Shown: positions 44,110 through 53,742 of the stretch, in pieces
Layout of the letters: the number at the start of each line of letters is the position of its first letter
Numbering within the stretch: the stretch's first letter is position 1
Assembly: GCA_905182865.1 (NCBI GenBank)
Contig: CAJJCY010000002.1
Coordinates: forward strand, 505,040-569,039
Length of the DNA: 64,000 nucleotides
Origin: an uncultured SAR324 cluster bacterium
GTDB taxonomy: Bacteria > SAR324 > NAC60-12
Direction of reading: 5' to 3'
Notes under the pieces: generated by a model
What the model was told of the DNA's origin: nothing
Database searches by the model: none
The model's input: the letters and a program-made list of their open reading frames with translations, nothing else
Translations under genes and position numbers: made by a program

Positions 44110-45501
44110 TTATCCCTTCCACAGTCCTTCCTTACTTAACTCATCTGTAGTAAGGATGATACCTTTCTCCAGGATGTTGAACATTTCATCGATTTGTTCC
44201 ATAGTTATAACCAATGGGGGTGAGAACACACACATGTTCCAGAGCGGACGTACAATCAGGCCCAGTGCCTGACAGTGTTTGTCTATTCGGACTCCCATTG
44301 CAATGTCCATTTCAAGTGCGTCATGACTCTCCGAATCAACAATTTGGCACTCTACACAGCCGACCAATCCTACTCCGCGTGTGTTGCCAACAAGAGGCAG
44401 TTTTCTTAACTCCTTGATGCGTTGCTGGAAATATGGAGAGATTTCACGAACATGCTCCAGCAAACCCTCGTTTTCGATTATCTCAATGTTTTTGAGGGCA
44501 GCGGCCGAACTTACTGGATGTCCAGAATAAGTAAAACCATTGGAAAATATAGCGCTCTCAAGGTCTGGGTTATTGAATTCATTGAGTAGTCGGTCTGAAA
44601 CTAAAAAAGCCCCCATAGGGATGTAAGCCGAAGTTAAACCTTTGGCCGTGGTGATAATATCAGGCACAATGTCAAACACAGCCTCGGAGGCAAAAATATG
44701 TCCAAGTCTGCCAAAGGAAGTGACCACCTCATCGGATATGTAAAGCACGTCGTATTGATGGCATACGTCGAGGCAACGCTTGTGATAGCCTTTTGGAGGT
44801 ACTATTACACCTCCAGAAGCCAGAACAGGCTCAGCAATGAATCCCCCGACATTTTCAGCTCCGAGGGTCAGGATAGCATTTTCTAAGTCAGAAATTTTTT
44901 CATCCAGGAACTCATCAACACTAATTTTTTCCGGACGGCGACTTGGGTTTACATCTGGAAGGAAGTGAACTAAGTCTTTTGCGGTATCCATCCAATCCTT
45001 GTCACGATCTTTTCCACACATAGTCGCACTGAGGTAGGTGCTTCCGTGGTAGGATTTTTCTCTAGAAATAATCTTTTTCTTTGTATTTCTTCCTAAAACA
45101 TTGTTATAAAAATGCACAAAGCGAATCGCACTGTCTACCGCTGTTGAACCACAAGTTGTGAAGAAGACATGGTTCAAGTCCCCTGGAGTGAGCTCTGCGA
45201 TCTTATGCGCCAGCATGGCACTTGGAGAAGAACTCATGTTCCATGGCGAATAATACGGTACCTTAAGGATCTGATCAGAAATGGCCTTGGCCATTTCTGG
45301 GCGTCCGTAGCCAATCTGCACGCACCACATTCCTCCAGGGCCGTCTATCAATTTTTCACCATTCTCATCATAGAGATAAATCCCTTCTGCTTTTTCGGCA
45401 AACATGCGTTTTTTTTGCCCTACATCTTTCATGTATTCCCATGGATGTACGAAATTCTTGTTGTCAAAACTTTGGATTTCTTCAATTTTTTCAAGTCTCA
45501 T
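44110..45501 (-). CDS. Class III aminotransferase (omega-amino acid/polyamine type), copy 1
   Basis: A 463-residue PLP enzyme of the taurine/putrescine/beta-alanine-pyruvate aminotransferase group. ISREKSYHGSTYLSA, YISDEVVTSFGRLG, Schiff-base Lys in ITTAKGLTSAYIPMG, and GGMWCVQIGYGR near the N-terminus. Converts a terminal amine into an aldehyde with pyruvate or 2-oxoglutarate. It lies directly upstream of the TMADH-like gene on the same strand; the same pair recurs at 49-53 kb. Confidence 0.92.
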   Translation of the reverse strand: MRLEKIEEIQSFDNKNFVHPWEYMKDVGQKKRMFAEKAEGIYLYDENGEKLIDGPGGMWCVQIGYGRPEMAKAISDQILKVPYYSPWNMSSSPSAMLAHKIAELTPGDLNHVFFTTCGSTAVDSAIRFVHFYNNVLGRNTKKKIISREKSYHGSTYLSATMCGKDRDKDWMDTAKDLVHFLPDVNPSRRPEKISVDEFLDEKISDLENAILTLGAENVGGFIAEPVLASGGVIVPPKGYHKRCLDVCHQYDVLYISDEVVTSFGRLGHIFASEAVFDIVPDIITTAKGLTSAYIPMGAFLVSDRLLNEFNNPDLESAIFSNGFTYSGHPVSSAAALKNIEIIENEGLLEHVREISPYFQQRIKELRKLPLVGNTRGVGLVGCVECQIVDSESHDALEMDIAMGVRIDKHCQALGLIVRPLWNMCVFSPPLVITMEQIDEMFNILEKGIILTTDELSKEGLWKG

Positions 45502-45519
45502 TTTCAGTCTCCTAAAGAG

Positions 45520-47105
45520 TTAGCCCTTTTTACTGCGGGCAGAGGGTTTCATGGCGTCACGTGATAACAAAATCGGAAATCGATCGCGTATGTTTGTATC
45601 GGTTTTGGGAGTGATGTGATCCGGAAAGTGAGTTGATAAAATTTCGAAAGCTGTTTCGTGAGCACGTTCGAGGATGTCTTTAGAACCTTCCTGCTCCCAT
45701 ACTCCGGGAGGGGCGCGATCCGCTATTTTAGGATACAAAAATTCGCTCTGCATCCGGTCAAGTGTTTGGGGTGTCCGAGATAGTGCCCAGCCCCTAAAGC
45801 GACATCCTTAATCACTTCAACACTCAGAGTTTCTTCGGTGACTTCAATCCCACGAATGACCCGTTGTACCATGCCGAGCATGTCATTATCGATCACGAGT
45901 GCTTCAAAGGAACAGCCCATCAAGCTCCCCAGCATCCCTGCGGATTCCAGGATCCGGTTACCGCCCGCTAATCCAGCCAACACGGCGCTTATACCCTTTT
46001 CATAACCGGCCTGGGCATCCGGAATTTTTGAGTCTGTCATGCAGGAAGGTACTGTCGTCGGTAAATTGTAAAATTTTCCGATTTGTACAGCTGCAGCAAT
46101 AATGAGTGCCTCCTCGCCGCTTCCTCCAGAGAAAGAACCTGTACGCAAATCGCTGATGAATGGCCAGATAGCAAAGCTCATCGGACAGCCGGGATTGATG
46201 AAATTGACAATCGCCAAACATGCCAGTCCTTCTGCAGTCACTTGGGCTAGTGTCCCGGCTAACGTTGCAGGAGCTGTTGCTCCTGCTTGAGGTGCAATTG
46301 CGATGTCATTGATCAACCCAAGCCGACTGCTTTCCACCAGCACGTCCAGGTTTTCCTTGGCAAATCGAAGTGGTGAGACAATTGGACATCCGCCAAAAGT
46401 ACAAAATGGTTTTTCAGCAAAACGACCTTCTCCTCCCAAAACCATGTCGAACATTTTCACTGCCCCTTTAATGTTTTGAGCACGGTTGAAGGTCATTTCA
46501 AATGGTTTTTCCGTTCCGGTAACCAATGCGTAGGCCACATTAAAATCGTGTTCATCTAAATCCGAAATTTCAGTGGGTATTACGGTTTGCCCAAACTGGT
46601 GAATGTATTCCAACTTGTCCACTAACCGACAGGCATCGTAAAGGTCAAGCAGTGTGGAAGGGCGATAGGTTTTTGAGTCGAGCTCAAAGATGGTCACGGC
46701 TTCTCCGCTGGTGGCGTAATGCACCCGATAGCCGCCGACGTGCAAGTCGGCATGAGCAGATTGCGACTATGCACAACATATTCGTTGGCGGCTTTCACCA
46801 AGACATCCTCAATCAAGGCTTTTGGAAAGCATAATCGTCCAAAATCACTGACTCTGCATCCGCATTCTGTCGCCAGTTCGAATCACTTCCGGGGTTGCTT
46901 CGGCGATTCCTATGGTTGCCAAAATTTCAAGTGCAGCCTGATGAATCTTCTCCAAATCCGTATCTTGAAGCGGTTTGTATGCCCCTCCGGTCATCCCTGC
47001 CTGTACCACCGGCACTTGGTTTTCTGAACTTCTCTGAGCTTTCCGTCCCGCACGGCCACCCGTACGAACTCTCCCGAGCCGCCCCACTCTTTCAACATCT
47101 ACCAT
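45520..47105 (-). pseudogene. MttB-superfamily (trimethylamine/betaine:corrinoid) methyltransferase, frameshifted
   Basis: About 528 residues are readable from ATG 47105. The N-terminal frame breaks near 46869, where one extra A sits in CGAACTGG. A middle piece (LATECGCRVSDFGRLCFPKALIEDVLVKAANEYVVHSRN) then leads to a missing C near 46751, and ADLHVGGYRVHYATSG through GHYLGHP (46745-45760) follows. A C4 run that should be C5 near 45772 leads to MQSEFLYPKIADR to the end. The family transfers a methyl group from an N-methylated amine to a corrinoid protein. No amber codon is in frame, so it is the non-pyrrolysine type. Likely intact in the organism; no corrinoid protein gene is nearby. Confidence 0.82.
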
Positions 47106-47681
47106 AAAATTTCTTAATTCCGGTGGAGCTTAACCCCACCAGACTGTTCTATATGTACTGCAATTAGCTGGGAATCTTCATGACAACCCGTATTTATGTT
47201 TGGGGAGTTATTCCCGATATCTCAAATAGGACATCATCAAGGCTGGACCAATCATGAATGTAAAAGAGAAGGCATCAAAAAGCAATGAGAAAGAGCTAGT
47301 TTCAGACTACACGAAACTGGTTTTAGCTGAGTACAACTTTATAAGTCAAACCCGGATTCAATAGTTGATCTCTTCACAGCAGGCTTCCTAACGGACGGTT
47401 TTCGAAATAAGATAGATGATAATTCAAAATCTAGCAAGATCAAGTAATATTACAATACAAAAACATCTGAAAAAGTTGTTTTAAATGTTTTTGGAAAAGG
47501 GTTACTGGGGTCAGCTTGTGCTTGGACAAAAACAGTTGTTACGAATCTAAACACAAGCAAAACTCTGGATGAGGCATTCATCTCTAAAGGCTTATGCAAA
47601 GTATTTACACTGCACTGAAAATGAATTGAAAATTAGGTTTCATGTTATAAGTTTAATATAATTTCAATTGCCGCTGTCAAG
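47106..47681. other. Gene-poor stretch between mttB-like and glutamine-synthetase-like genes
   Basis: 576 bases. Plus-strand fragments such as MNVKEKASKSNEKELVSDYTKL (47253-47363) and TSKTLDEAFISKGLCKVF (about 47548-47620) look faintly coding but lie in different frames with stops between. Possibly an eroded gene; nothing identifiable. Confidence 0.3.
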
Positions 47682-49046
47682 CTAGACTGTTTTCAAATAC
47701 CAGTCATATTCAAGTGGAGCGATTGTACTCATAAAACGCATTTGCTCACCCAACTTCAAATTACTGAATAGTTGACAAAATTCTTTTCCAAAATATTCAG
47801 GTAAAATTTTGGCATGATCAAAATGATTTTTGGCTTGTTCCCAGGTTAGCGGAAGTTCTGTATCAGTCTGCAAGTATGCGTTCCCTTCAACCGGAGCAGG
47901 TGGTTCAGTTTTTGTGATTAATCCATAATGTAAACCAGCAAGCAAAGCTGAAACCAGCAAATATGGATTCGCATCTGCTCCGGCAAGCCGATGCTCAATC
48001 CTCATGTCAGGAGCATTATTGGCTGGAATCCTGATAGATACTGTACGGTTGTTATAGCCCCATGACGTATTGACTGGAGCATAAGAACCGCTTTGGAAAC
48101 GATGATAAGAATTAGCATGCGGTGCACAAATTAGCATACTTTCAGCCATCACACTTCGTATTCCCTCCACTGCATGTCGCAACTCTGGACTTCCTGAATC
48201 ATCACTGCCCTGAAAGACATTTTGTCCTTCCTTATCCAGCAGACTCAGATGAACATGCATTCCATTTCCGGGCTGATCAGGATAAGGTTTGGGCATGAAG
48301 GTGGCTTCCACCTGGTGATTTTGAGCCGCACTTCGGATGATGCGTTTGAGTAGTACTGCGTGATCACATGCCAGAACTGCATCCGGAACATGGTGTAAAT
48401 TTACCTCAAATTGTCCTGGAGCAAGTTCTGCAAGTGCGGTGTCTGCAGGTATATTTTGTATAATTGCAGCTTCTGAAATATCTTTTAAAAATAATTCATG
48501 AGCATCCAAACTGCTTAAAGAATAGAGTTGACCTTCTGTTTCCCGTTGTCCTGTTAAGCGGGAGAAAACAGGTAGTGGTTGTTGTCCGGGTCGTCGTTTT
48601 GGATCGACTAAATAAAACTCAATTTCAACTGCAACCATTGCTTTCCAGCCGAATTCGGACAATTTTTTGCAAACAGAATGAAGCACTTCACGTGGATTTC
48701 CAAAAAATGGAGAACCGTCTGGCTCAAGCATTCTAAGCAGTAATTGCCCACGTTCCTTTCGCCAGGGCACCACTTTCAGAGTTTCCGGAATCGGATAGCA
48801 GGGGATATCCTGATCGCCGCTTTTAAAACCAAGTCCGGTTTCCTCCATCGTCTCCCCAGTGACATCCATGGCAAAAACAGAAGCTGGGAAATAGAATCCT
48901 TTTTTGTAAATGCTAATGAGTTTTTCACGTTGAATCCGTTTTCCTCTGAACACAGCGTTCATGTCTGGAAGCAACAAATCAAACTCACGAATATCAGGAT
49001 GCTGTTCAAGAAACGATTCTGCTTCTTCAACAAATTTGGTATTCAT
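47682..49046 (-). CDS. puuA: Glutamine-synthetase-family gamma-glutamylpolyamine synthetase-like enzyme
   Basis: A 454-residue type I-like glutamine synthetase fold: AVEIEFYLVD with metal-binding Glu, LAELAPGQFEVNLHH, TFMPKPYPDQPGNGMHVHLSL, SYHRFQSGSYAPVNTSWGYNNRTVSIRIP, and RIEHRLAGADANPYL. It resembles PuuA/SpuI enzymes that glutamylate putrescine or other amines with ATP, not nitrogen-assimilating GlnA (no adenylylation Tyr segment seen). Neighbouring polyamine-type transporter and aminotransferases support an amine-catabolic role. Confidence 0.85.
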   Translation of the reverse strand: MNTKFVEEAESFLEQHPDIREFDLLLPDMNAVFRGKRIQREKLISIYKKGFYFPASVFAMDVTGETMEETGLGFKSGDQDIPCYPIPETLKVVPWRKERGQLLLRMLEPDGSPFFGNPREVLHSVCKKLSEFGWKAMVAVEIEFYLVDPKRRPGQQPLPVFSRLTGQRETEGQLYSLSSLDAHELFLKDISEAAIIQNIPADTALAELAPGQFEVNLHHVPDAVLACDHAVLLKRIIRSAAQNHQVEATFMPKPYPDQPGNGMHVHLSLLDKEGQNVFQGSDDSGSPELRHAVEGIRSVMAESMLICAPHANSYHRFQSGSYAPVNTSWGYNNRTVSIRIPANNAPDMRIEHRLAGADANPYLLVSALLAGLHYGLITKTEPPAPVEGNAYLQTDTELPLTWEQAKNHFDHAKILPEYFGKEFCQLFSNLKLGEQMRFMSTIAPLEYDWYLKTV

Positions 49047-49456
49047 TTTTCCAACTCACTCGTATGATAATGATGAAAAAGGAGAATGGGAATTACCAAC
49101 AAGGACTGCATGATAATTATCACTACCGAAGCCACCAGCCAATCTCTATTGATGAAAAGCTCCTGTCAAAGTATCTTCCCAACCATCAAAGTTTCCGGAC
49201 CGCACAGCAATTCAGGAATGACAAATTCTCCTATCGATGGAATGAATAACAGCATAACATTTTTTTTACTGTTAGTCCTTCAATGAATTTTTATACTCTG
49301 TCAAGTAATTGAATTGAGACTTGTGGTCTCTGTACTCGGATGTTATTCCTATTATTCAAGCATGCTATTGCAGAGATTTAAGAGGCAACTTGAATTTAAT
49401 GAGAAGTTTATTCCCGACAAATTATTATAGAAAACTAATTATCAAACAACTGTTAA
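49047..49456. promoter_or_regulatory. Divergent intergenic region
   Basis: 410 bases between the divergent synthetase-like gene and TMADH-like copy 2. It must hold promoters for both, but I cannot place -35/-10 boxes with confidence. No gene is supported in it. Confidence 0.35.
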
Positions 49457-51532
49457 ATGAAGAGAGATCCTCGTTTCGATATCCTTTTTGAACCAGTTAA
49501 AATCGGACCTGTAACATCAAAGAATCGTTTTTTTCAAGTTCCACACTGCAACGGGATGGGATATTTGCGTCCAAAGAGTTTGGCTGCGATGCGAGGAATA
49601 AAGGCTGAAGGTGGTTGGGGCGTAGTCTGTACGGAGGAAGTATACATCCATTCCAGCTCAGAATGTGATCCGCTGGTAGAAGGTCGTCTCTGGGACGATG
49701 ATGATATCCCAGCTCTGGCAAAAATGACTGAGGCTGTTCATGAACATGGTTCGTTGGCAGGTATAGAATTACAGCATGGCGGCTACTGCAGTACAAATCA
49801 TTATAGTCGAATACCGCCGATTTCTCCAAGCCCGATTTCTGTCGATTCCTATGCTCCAATTCAGGCCCGTGCAATGGACAAGTCGGATATACGTAACTTT
49901 CGGAAATGGCACCGTAAAGCAGCCTTGAGATCCAAGCAGGCCGGTTTCGATCTTGTTTACGTTTATGCCGCGCATAGTGGAACACTATTGACACATTTCC
50001 TCTCTCGCCGTATCAACAGGCGCACGGATGAGTACGGAGGTAGTTTGGAAAACAGGGTGCGGCTGTTTCGTGAGTTGATTGAAGACACCAAAGATGCCGT
50101 GGGAGATAGTTGTGCAGTTGCTGTGCGTTTCTGTGTTGAGGAGTTTTTAGGATCGCAGGGGATAACTTCTGAAAATGAAGGTAAAGAAATCATTGAAATG
50201 CTGGCAGAACTGCCGGATCTTTGGGATGTTAACATCAGCGACTGGAGCATGGATTCTGCTACTTCACGTTTCGAAAGTGAAGGATATCAAGAACAATATA
50301 TGTCCTTTGTCAAATCAATGACATCAAAGCCTGTGGTGGGAGTTGGTCGTTTTACTTCTCCAGACACAATGCTCTCTTTGATCCAGCGTGGTGTTATGGA
50401 CTTGATAGGAGCAGCACGCCCTTCCATTGCAGATCCCTTCCTGCCAAAAAAAATTGAAGAAGGTCGCGAAGATGAAATCCGGGAATGCATTGGCTGTAAT
50501 ATCTGTGTCATGAGTGACGAACTGTCAGTGCCAATTAGCTGTACGCAAAACCCAACTATGGGTGAGGAATGGAGACGTGGTTGGCATCCGGAGCGTATTG
50601 AACCCAGGAATAGTGACGACGGTGTGCTGGTGGTTGGTGGCGGACCTGCCGGACTGGAATGTGCGCTTGCACTCGGACAGCGTGGATATCGAGTAATTCT
50701 TGCAGAAGCTTCTGCAGAACTTGGAGGTAGGGTCAGTCGGGAAAGTCGCCTGCCCGGTTTGGCCGAATGGGGGCGTGTTCGCGACTACAGAGTTTTGATG
50801 TTGGAACGGATGGCAAACGTGACCATTTATCGTGAAAACCCACTGAGTGCGGATGAAATTTTTGAGTTCAGTGCAGAGGATCAATTCGACTATTCCCATG
50901 TGCTGCTTGCAAACGGATCATCTTGGCGGCGGAACGGACTAGGAAGAATACACCGGGAGCCTATTCCCGGACTTGATAAGCTTCAAGTATTTACTCCGGA
51001 TGATATTATGGACGGAGTTTTAGCAAAAGGACGGGTTGTGGTGTTTGACGATGACCATTTTTACATGGGCGGTGTTTTAGCAGAAAAATTAAGGCGGGAA
51101 GGTCACGATGTTTTAATTGTCACTCCTGCACCTGATATTTCAACCTGGACTCACAAAACCCTGGAGCAGAAAAAGGTTCAGAAACAGTTAATGGATCTCG
51201 GTGTGGAACTTGCCACGCAAACTAATCTTACGGCTGCAGAAACAGGAAAGGTTGAACTTTCCTGCATATTTACTGAGAGAAAAATCGAAAGGGAATGCGA
51301 CAGTCTGCTTCTCGTCACCGAACGGATACCAAATGATGGACTCTTTAACTCGTTGAATGGCGATCCAGAAAGATTAACCAATGCAGGAATAAAAACACTC
51401 AAATGCATTGGGGACTCTTTTGCTCCAGGAACCATTGCTGCTGCAGTTTATTCCGGTCACCTTGCAGCAAGAGAGCTCCAAGCTGAACCGCAAGAGGAGG
51501 TTCCATTTCTACGGGAGCGTATTCAGATTTGA
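49457..51532 (+). CDS. TMADH-like FMN/[4Fe-4S]/FAD oxidoreductase, copy 2
   Basis: A 691-residue paralogue of the enzyme at 42025-44103, colinear over its whole length: RFFQVPHCNG (FMN Cys), CIGCNIC...SCTQN cluster, VLVVGGGPAGLECALALG. The stretch after the third cluster Cys reads VMSDELS in place of VAGDWLS, and the Trp retained near the substrate site is in ISDWSMDSATSRF. The copies are clearly diverged, which fits different N-methyl substrates. It is convergent with the second aminotransferase gene (16 bases apart). Confidence 0.92.
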   Translation: MKRDPRFDILFEPVKIGPVTSKNRFFQVPHCNGMGYLRPKSLAAMRGIKAEGGWGVVCTEEVYIHSSSECDPLVEGRLWDDDDIPALAKMTEAVHEHGSLAGIELQHGGYCSTNHYSRIPPISPSPISVDSYAPIQARAMDKSDIRNFRKWHRKAALRSKQAGFDLVYVYAAHSGTLLTHFLSRRINRRTDEYGGSLENRVRLFRELIEDTKDAVGDSCAVAVRFCVEEFLGSQGITSENEGKEIIEMLAELPDLWDVNISDWSMDSATSRFESEGYQEQYMSFVKSMTSKPVVGVGRFTSPDTMLSLIQRGVMDLIGAARPSIADPFLPKKIEEGREDEIRECIGCNICVMSDELSVPISCTQNPTMGEEWRRGWHPERIEPRNSDDGVLVVGGGPAGLECALALGQRGYRVILAEASAELGGRVSRESRLPGLAEWGRVRDYRVLMLERMANVTIYRENPLSADEIFEFSAEDQFDYSHVLLANGSSWRRNGLGRIHREPIPGLDKLQVFTPDDIMDGVLAKGRVVVFDDDHFYMGGVLAEKLRREGHDVLIVTPAPDISTWTHKTLEQKKVQKQLMDLGVELATQTNLTAAETGKVELSCIFTERKIERECDSLLLVTERIPNDGLFNSLNGDPERLTNAGIKTLKCIGDSFAPGTIAAAVYSGHLAARELQAEPQEEVPFLRERIQI

Positions 51533-51548
51533 CCTGTTCAGAAAAAGT

Positions 51549-52919
51549 TTAATACAGACTTAGCAGGTGATTTGGGTTTGCATCATGAAAGCAGAAAAAA
51601 GGTACATCCAATATATCAAACATTTCATCAATTTGTTTTAAGGTTATGATCAAAGGCGGGGAAAAGACCGCCATATTAATAAGTGGACGAACTAAAAGTC
51701 CCAACTCCTCACATGCTTGATCAATTTTTGACCCCAAAGAACTTTCGTTTATCTTTATCTTCCACTAGTTCAATAGCTCCAAGCATTCCAACGGTTCGGA
51801 CCTCTCCCACTAGAGGATGGTTCTCAAATTTTTGCCAAAGTTTTTTCAAGTACGGCCCTGTTTCTTTGGCCACTTTTTCAACAATTTTAGTAGCGATCGA
51901 TTTCTAATGTAGCTATACCCGCAGCACATGCCACAGGATGTCCGGAATAGGTGTAACCATGGGAAAACTCACCACCTTTTTTGATCAAAACTTCAGCAAT
52001 TTTATCGTGAATCATCACTCCGCCAATCGGCATATAACCTGAGGAAAGTCCTTTTGCAATCGGCATCAAATCTGGTTTAAACCCATAAGTTTCGCATCCA
52101 AACCAATTCCCAGTACGACCAAATCCGCAGATTACTTCATCAGAAATGAGCAGAATTCCATATTTCTCACAGATTCTTTGAATTTCGGGCCAGTAAGTAT
52201 CCGGAGGTACAATCAATCCTCCGGCACCCTGGATTGGTTCTCCGATAAATGCTGCAACCTTTTCTGGACCAAGGTCCTTTATCTTAGATTCCAAACTTTG
52301 AGCAGATTTAAGTCCAAACTCATCTGGTGTCAGGTCTCCACCTTCTCCATACCAATACGGGCAATCTATGTGAACAATGTCCGGTATCGGAAGACCGTCC
52401 ATTTCATGATAGATACTGTCTCCACACAAACTTGCCGCGGCAACTGTGCTACCGTGATAGGCTCTTTTACGGCTGATTATGATTCGTCTTTTCAGGTTTT
52501 TCAAGCAGCCGCCAATAGCGCCTGACAGTACGTATCACAGTATCATTCGCTTCGGAACCTGAATTGGTGTAAAACACTTGGTTGAATCCGTCTGGCGTGA
52601 CTTCAACAAGTTTTTCAGCCAATGCAATTGCAGGTGTGGTGGTTGTTTTGAAGAAACTGTTGTAATAAGGAAGTTCCTTTGATTGCTCATATGCAATGCG
52701 TGACAAAACTTCCCTGCCATAGCCAACATTGACACACCAAAGACCCGCCATGGCATCAAGTATTTTTTCGCCGTCAGAGTCCCAAATGTATATCCCGTCT
52801 GCACTAGTAATCACACGAGCACCTTTTTCGAGAAGGTCTTTCGGGTCTGTAAAAGGATGGAGATAATGATTGCTGTCCAGTCTTTGTAGTTCAGCAGTAC
52901 TTTTTTCTGCAAGGTTCAT
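51549..52919 (-). pseudogene. Class III aminotransferase, copy 2, frameshifted
   Basis: From ATG 52919: MNLAEKSTAELQRLDSNHYLHPF, AGLWCVNVGYGR, then a one-base shift in an A-run near 52500 into RRIIISRKRAYHGSTVAAASL, VLLISDEVICGFGRTG-type motif and PLP Lys in PIAKGLSSGYMPIGG. An extra G near 51897 shifts to ATKIVEKVAKETGPYLKKLW..., and a GGGG run near 51735 shifts to SKIDQACEELGLLVRPL. All three are single-base changes in an otherwise complete gene, so consensus error is likely. It pairs with TMADH-like copy 2. Confidence 0.85.
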
Positions 52920-53017
52920 ATCAATCTCTTTTTGTTAAAGTGCTACGGTTTGCTTACTATCATATCACACTAACATATTTTCCTTTGATATTGCCGTTAT
53001 TATCATAATCATATTGT

Positions 53018-53110
53018 TTTACAAGAATTGGAGATTTTACTCGAAGGGGGTGTCTGACTGTGAAGAATAAGTGTGGAGTTTCTCTAAGGAGATTATGGGG
53101 TTGGTTTTAG
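53018..53110. repeat. Dispersed repeat family, copy D
   Basis: TTTTACAAGAATTGGAGATTTTACTCGAAGGGGGTGTCTGACTGTGAAG... joins the features of copies A/C (left part) and E (right part), so it may be the fullest member. It abuts the 3' end of a beta-propeller fragment. Confidence 0.55.
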
Positions 53111-53119
53111 GGCTTATTC

Positions 53120-53317
53120 TTAGAATCCAACTCCATAGAAGGTATTTGCTGTTGGAGAAGTTGTATTTCCCAAAGTTGTTCCATTATCAGTTGATCTCAC
53201 AATTTTTCCAAAAACACCTACTGCCACCGATAAAGCTGTATTGTTGAATAAATTAAAGTAAGTAATTTGACCAAGAATATGGGGGGGAGGCAAAACTAAT
53301 TGGCACAAAAGTGGCAC
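53120..53317 (-). pseudogene. Fragment of YCF48/BNR-type beta-propeller repeat protein
   Basis: The minus strand reads ALSVAVGVFGKIVRSTDNGTTLGNTTSPTANTFYGVGF. The pattern A-V-G-x-x-G-x-I-x-x-S-x-D-x-G-x-T is one blade of a photosynthesis-system-II-assembly-factor-like or BNR propeller. Only one blade is present, without a proper N-terminus, so it is a fragment. It lies next to repeat copy D. Confidence 0.5.
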
Positions 53318-53366
53318 AATTTAGTTTTTCGGTAGGTAGGTAAAATTGTTAATTGCCTGCAAAAGC

Positions 53367-53442
53367 TGGCTCCCCAAGCCGGACTCGAACCAGCGACCCG
53401 ATGATTAACAGTCATCTGCTCTACCAACTGAGCTATTGGGGA
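53367..53442 (-). tRNA. tRNA-Asn (anticodon GUU)
   Basis: On the minus strand a full 76-base cloverleaf: acceptor TCCCCAA/TTGGGGA, D-arm AGCTCAGTTGGTAGAGC, anticodon loop CTGTTAA with GTT, T-arm GGTTCGAGTCC, discriminator G, and encoded CCA. A bacterial-type tRNA-Asn. Confidence 0.97.
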
Positions 53443-53742
53443 ACTATTCTATCTTATAAACAATGTGTTAAACTTAAATGTTTGTCTTTAAGATCATCGA
53501 GTGATCTTTTTTATTGAAACATAATTATAAAACGGCTCAGATCAGGAAAATCTTGCAACAGAAAGCCCCTTAACGTTACAATCAAACTCTTATACAATTT
53601 ATTTATGCTATATTCGGCATGAAGCTTGAACGTGTAGTTATCTTCTCTGATGTCACGCTTCCTGCTTTTAGATACTGGGACCAACATACTTTGCTGATAC
53701 ACAGCCAGAAACATATTAAAAGTCACCAGCACTGAAAAAAGA
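53443..53742. promoter_or_regulatory. Upstream region of pfa locus and of tRNA-Asn
   Basis: 300 bases that must contain promoters for the divergent tRNA (minus) and the PfaA gene (plus). AT-rich, with no clear operator and no coding gene. Confidence 0.35.

Noticed and set aside
43450..44139. 229-codon plus-strand frame within TMADH-like copy 1
   Set aside because: Antisense shadow of a perfectly conserved enzyme; no RBS and no recognisable domain.
45520..47105. Possible pyrrolysine (UAG) readthrough in the MttB-like gene
   Set aside because: The breaks are frame changes at a TGA and at a TAG reached only in the wrong frame. Adding one C before it restores MQSEFLYPKIADR, so no in-frame amber codon exists.
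53120..53317. Independent small gene beside tRNA-Asn
   Set aside because: The translation is one blade of a beta-propeller repeat with no start context, so it is better called a fragment.
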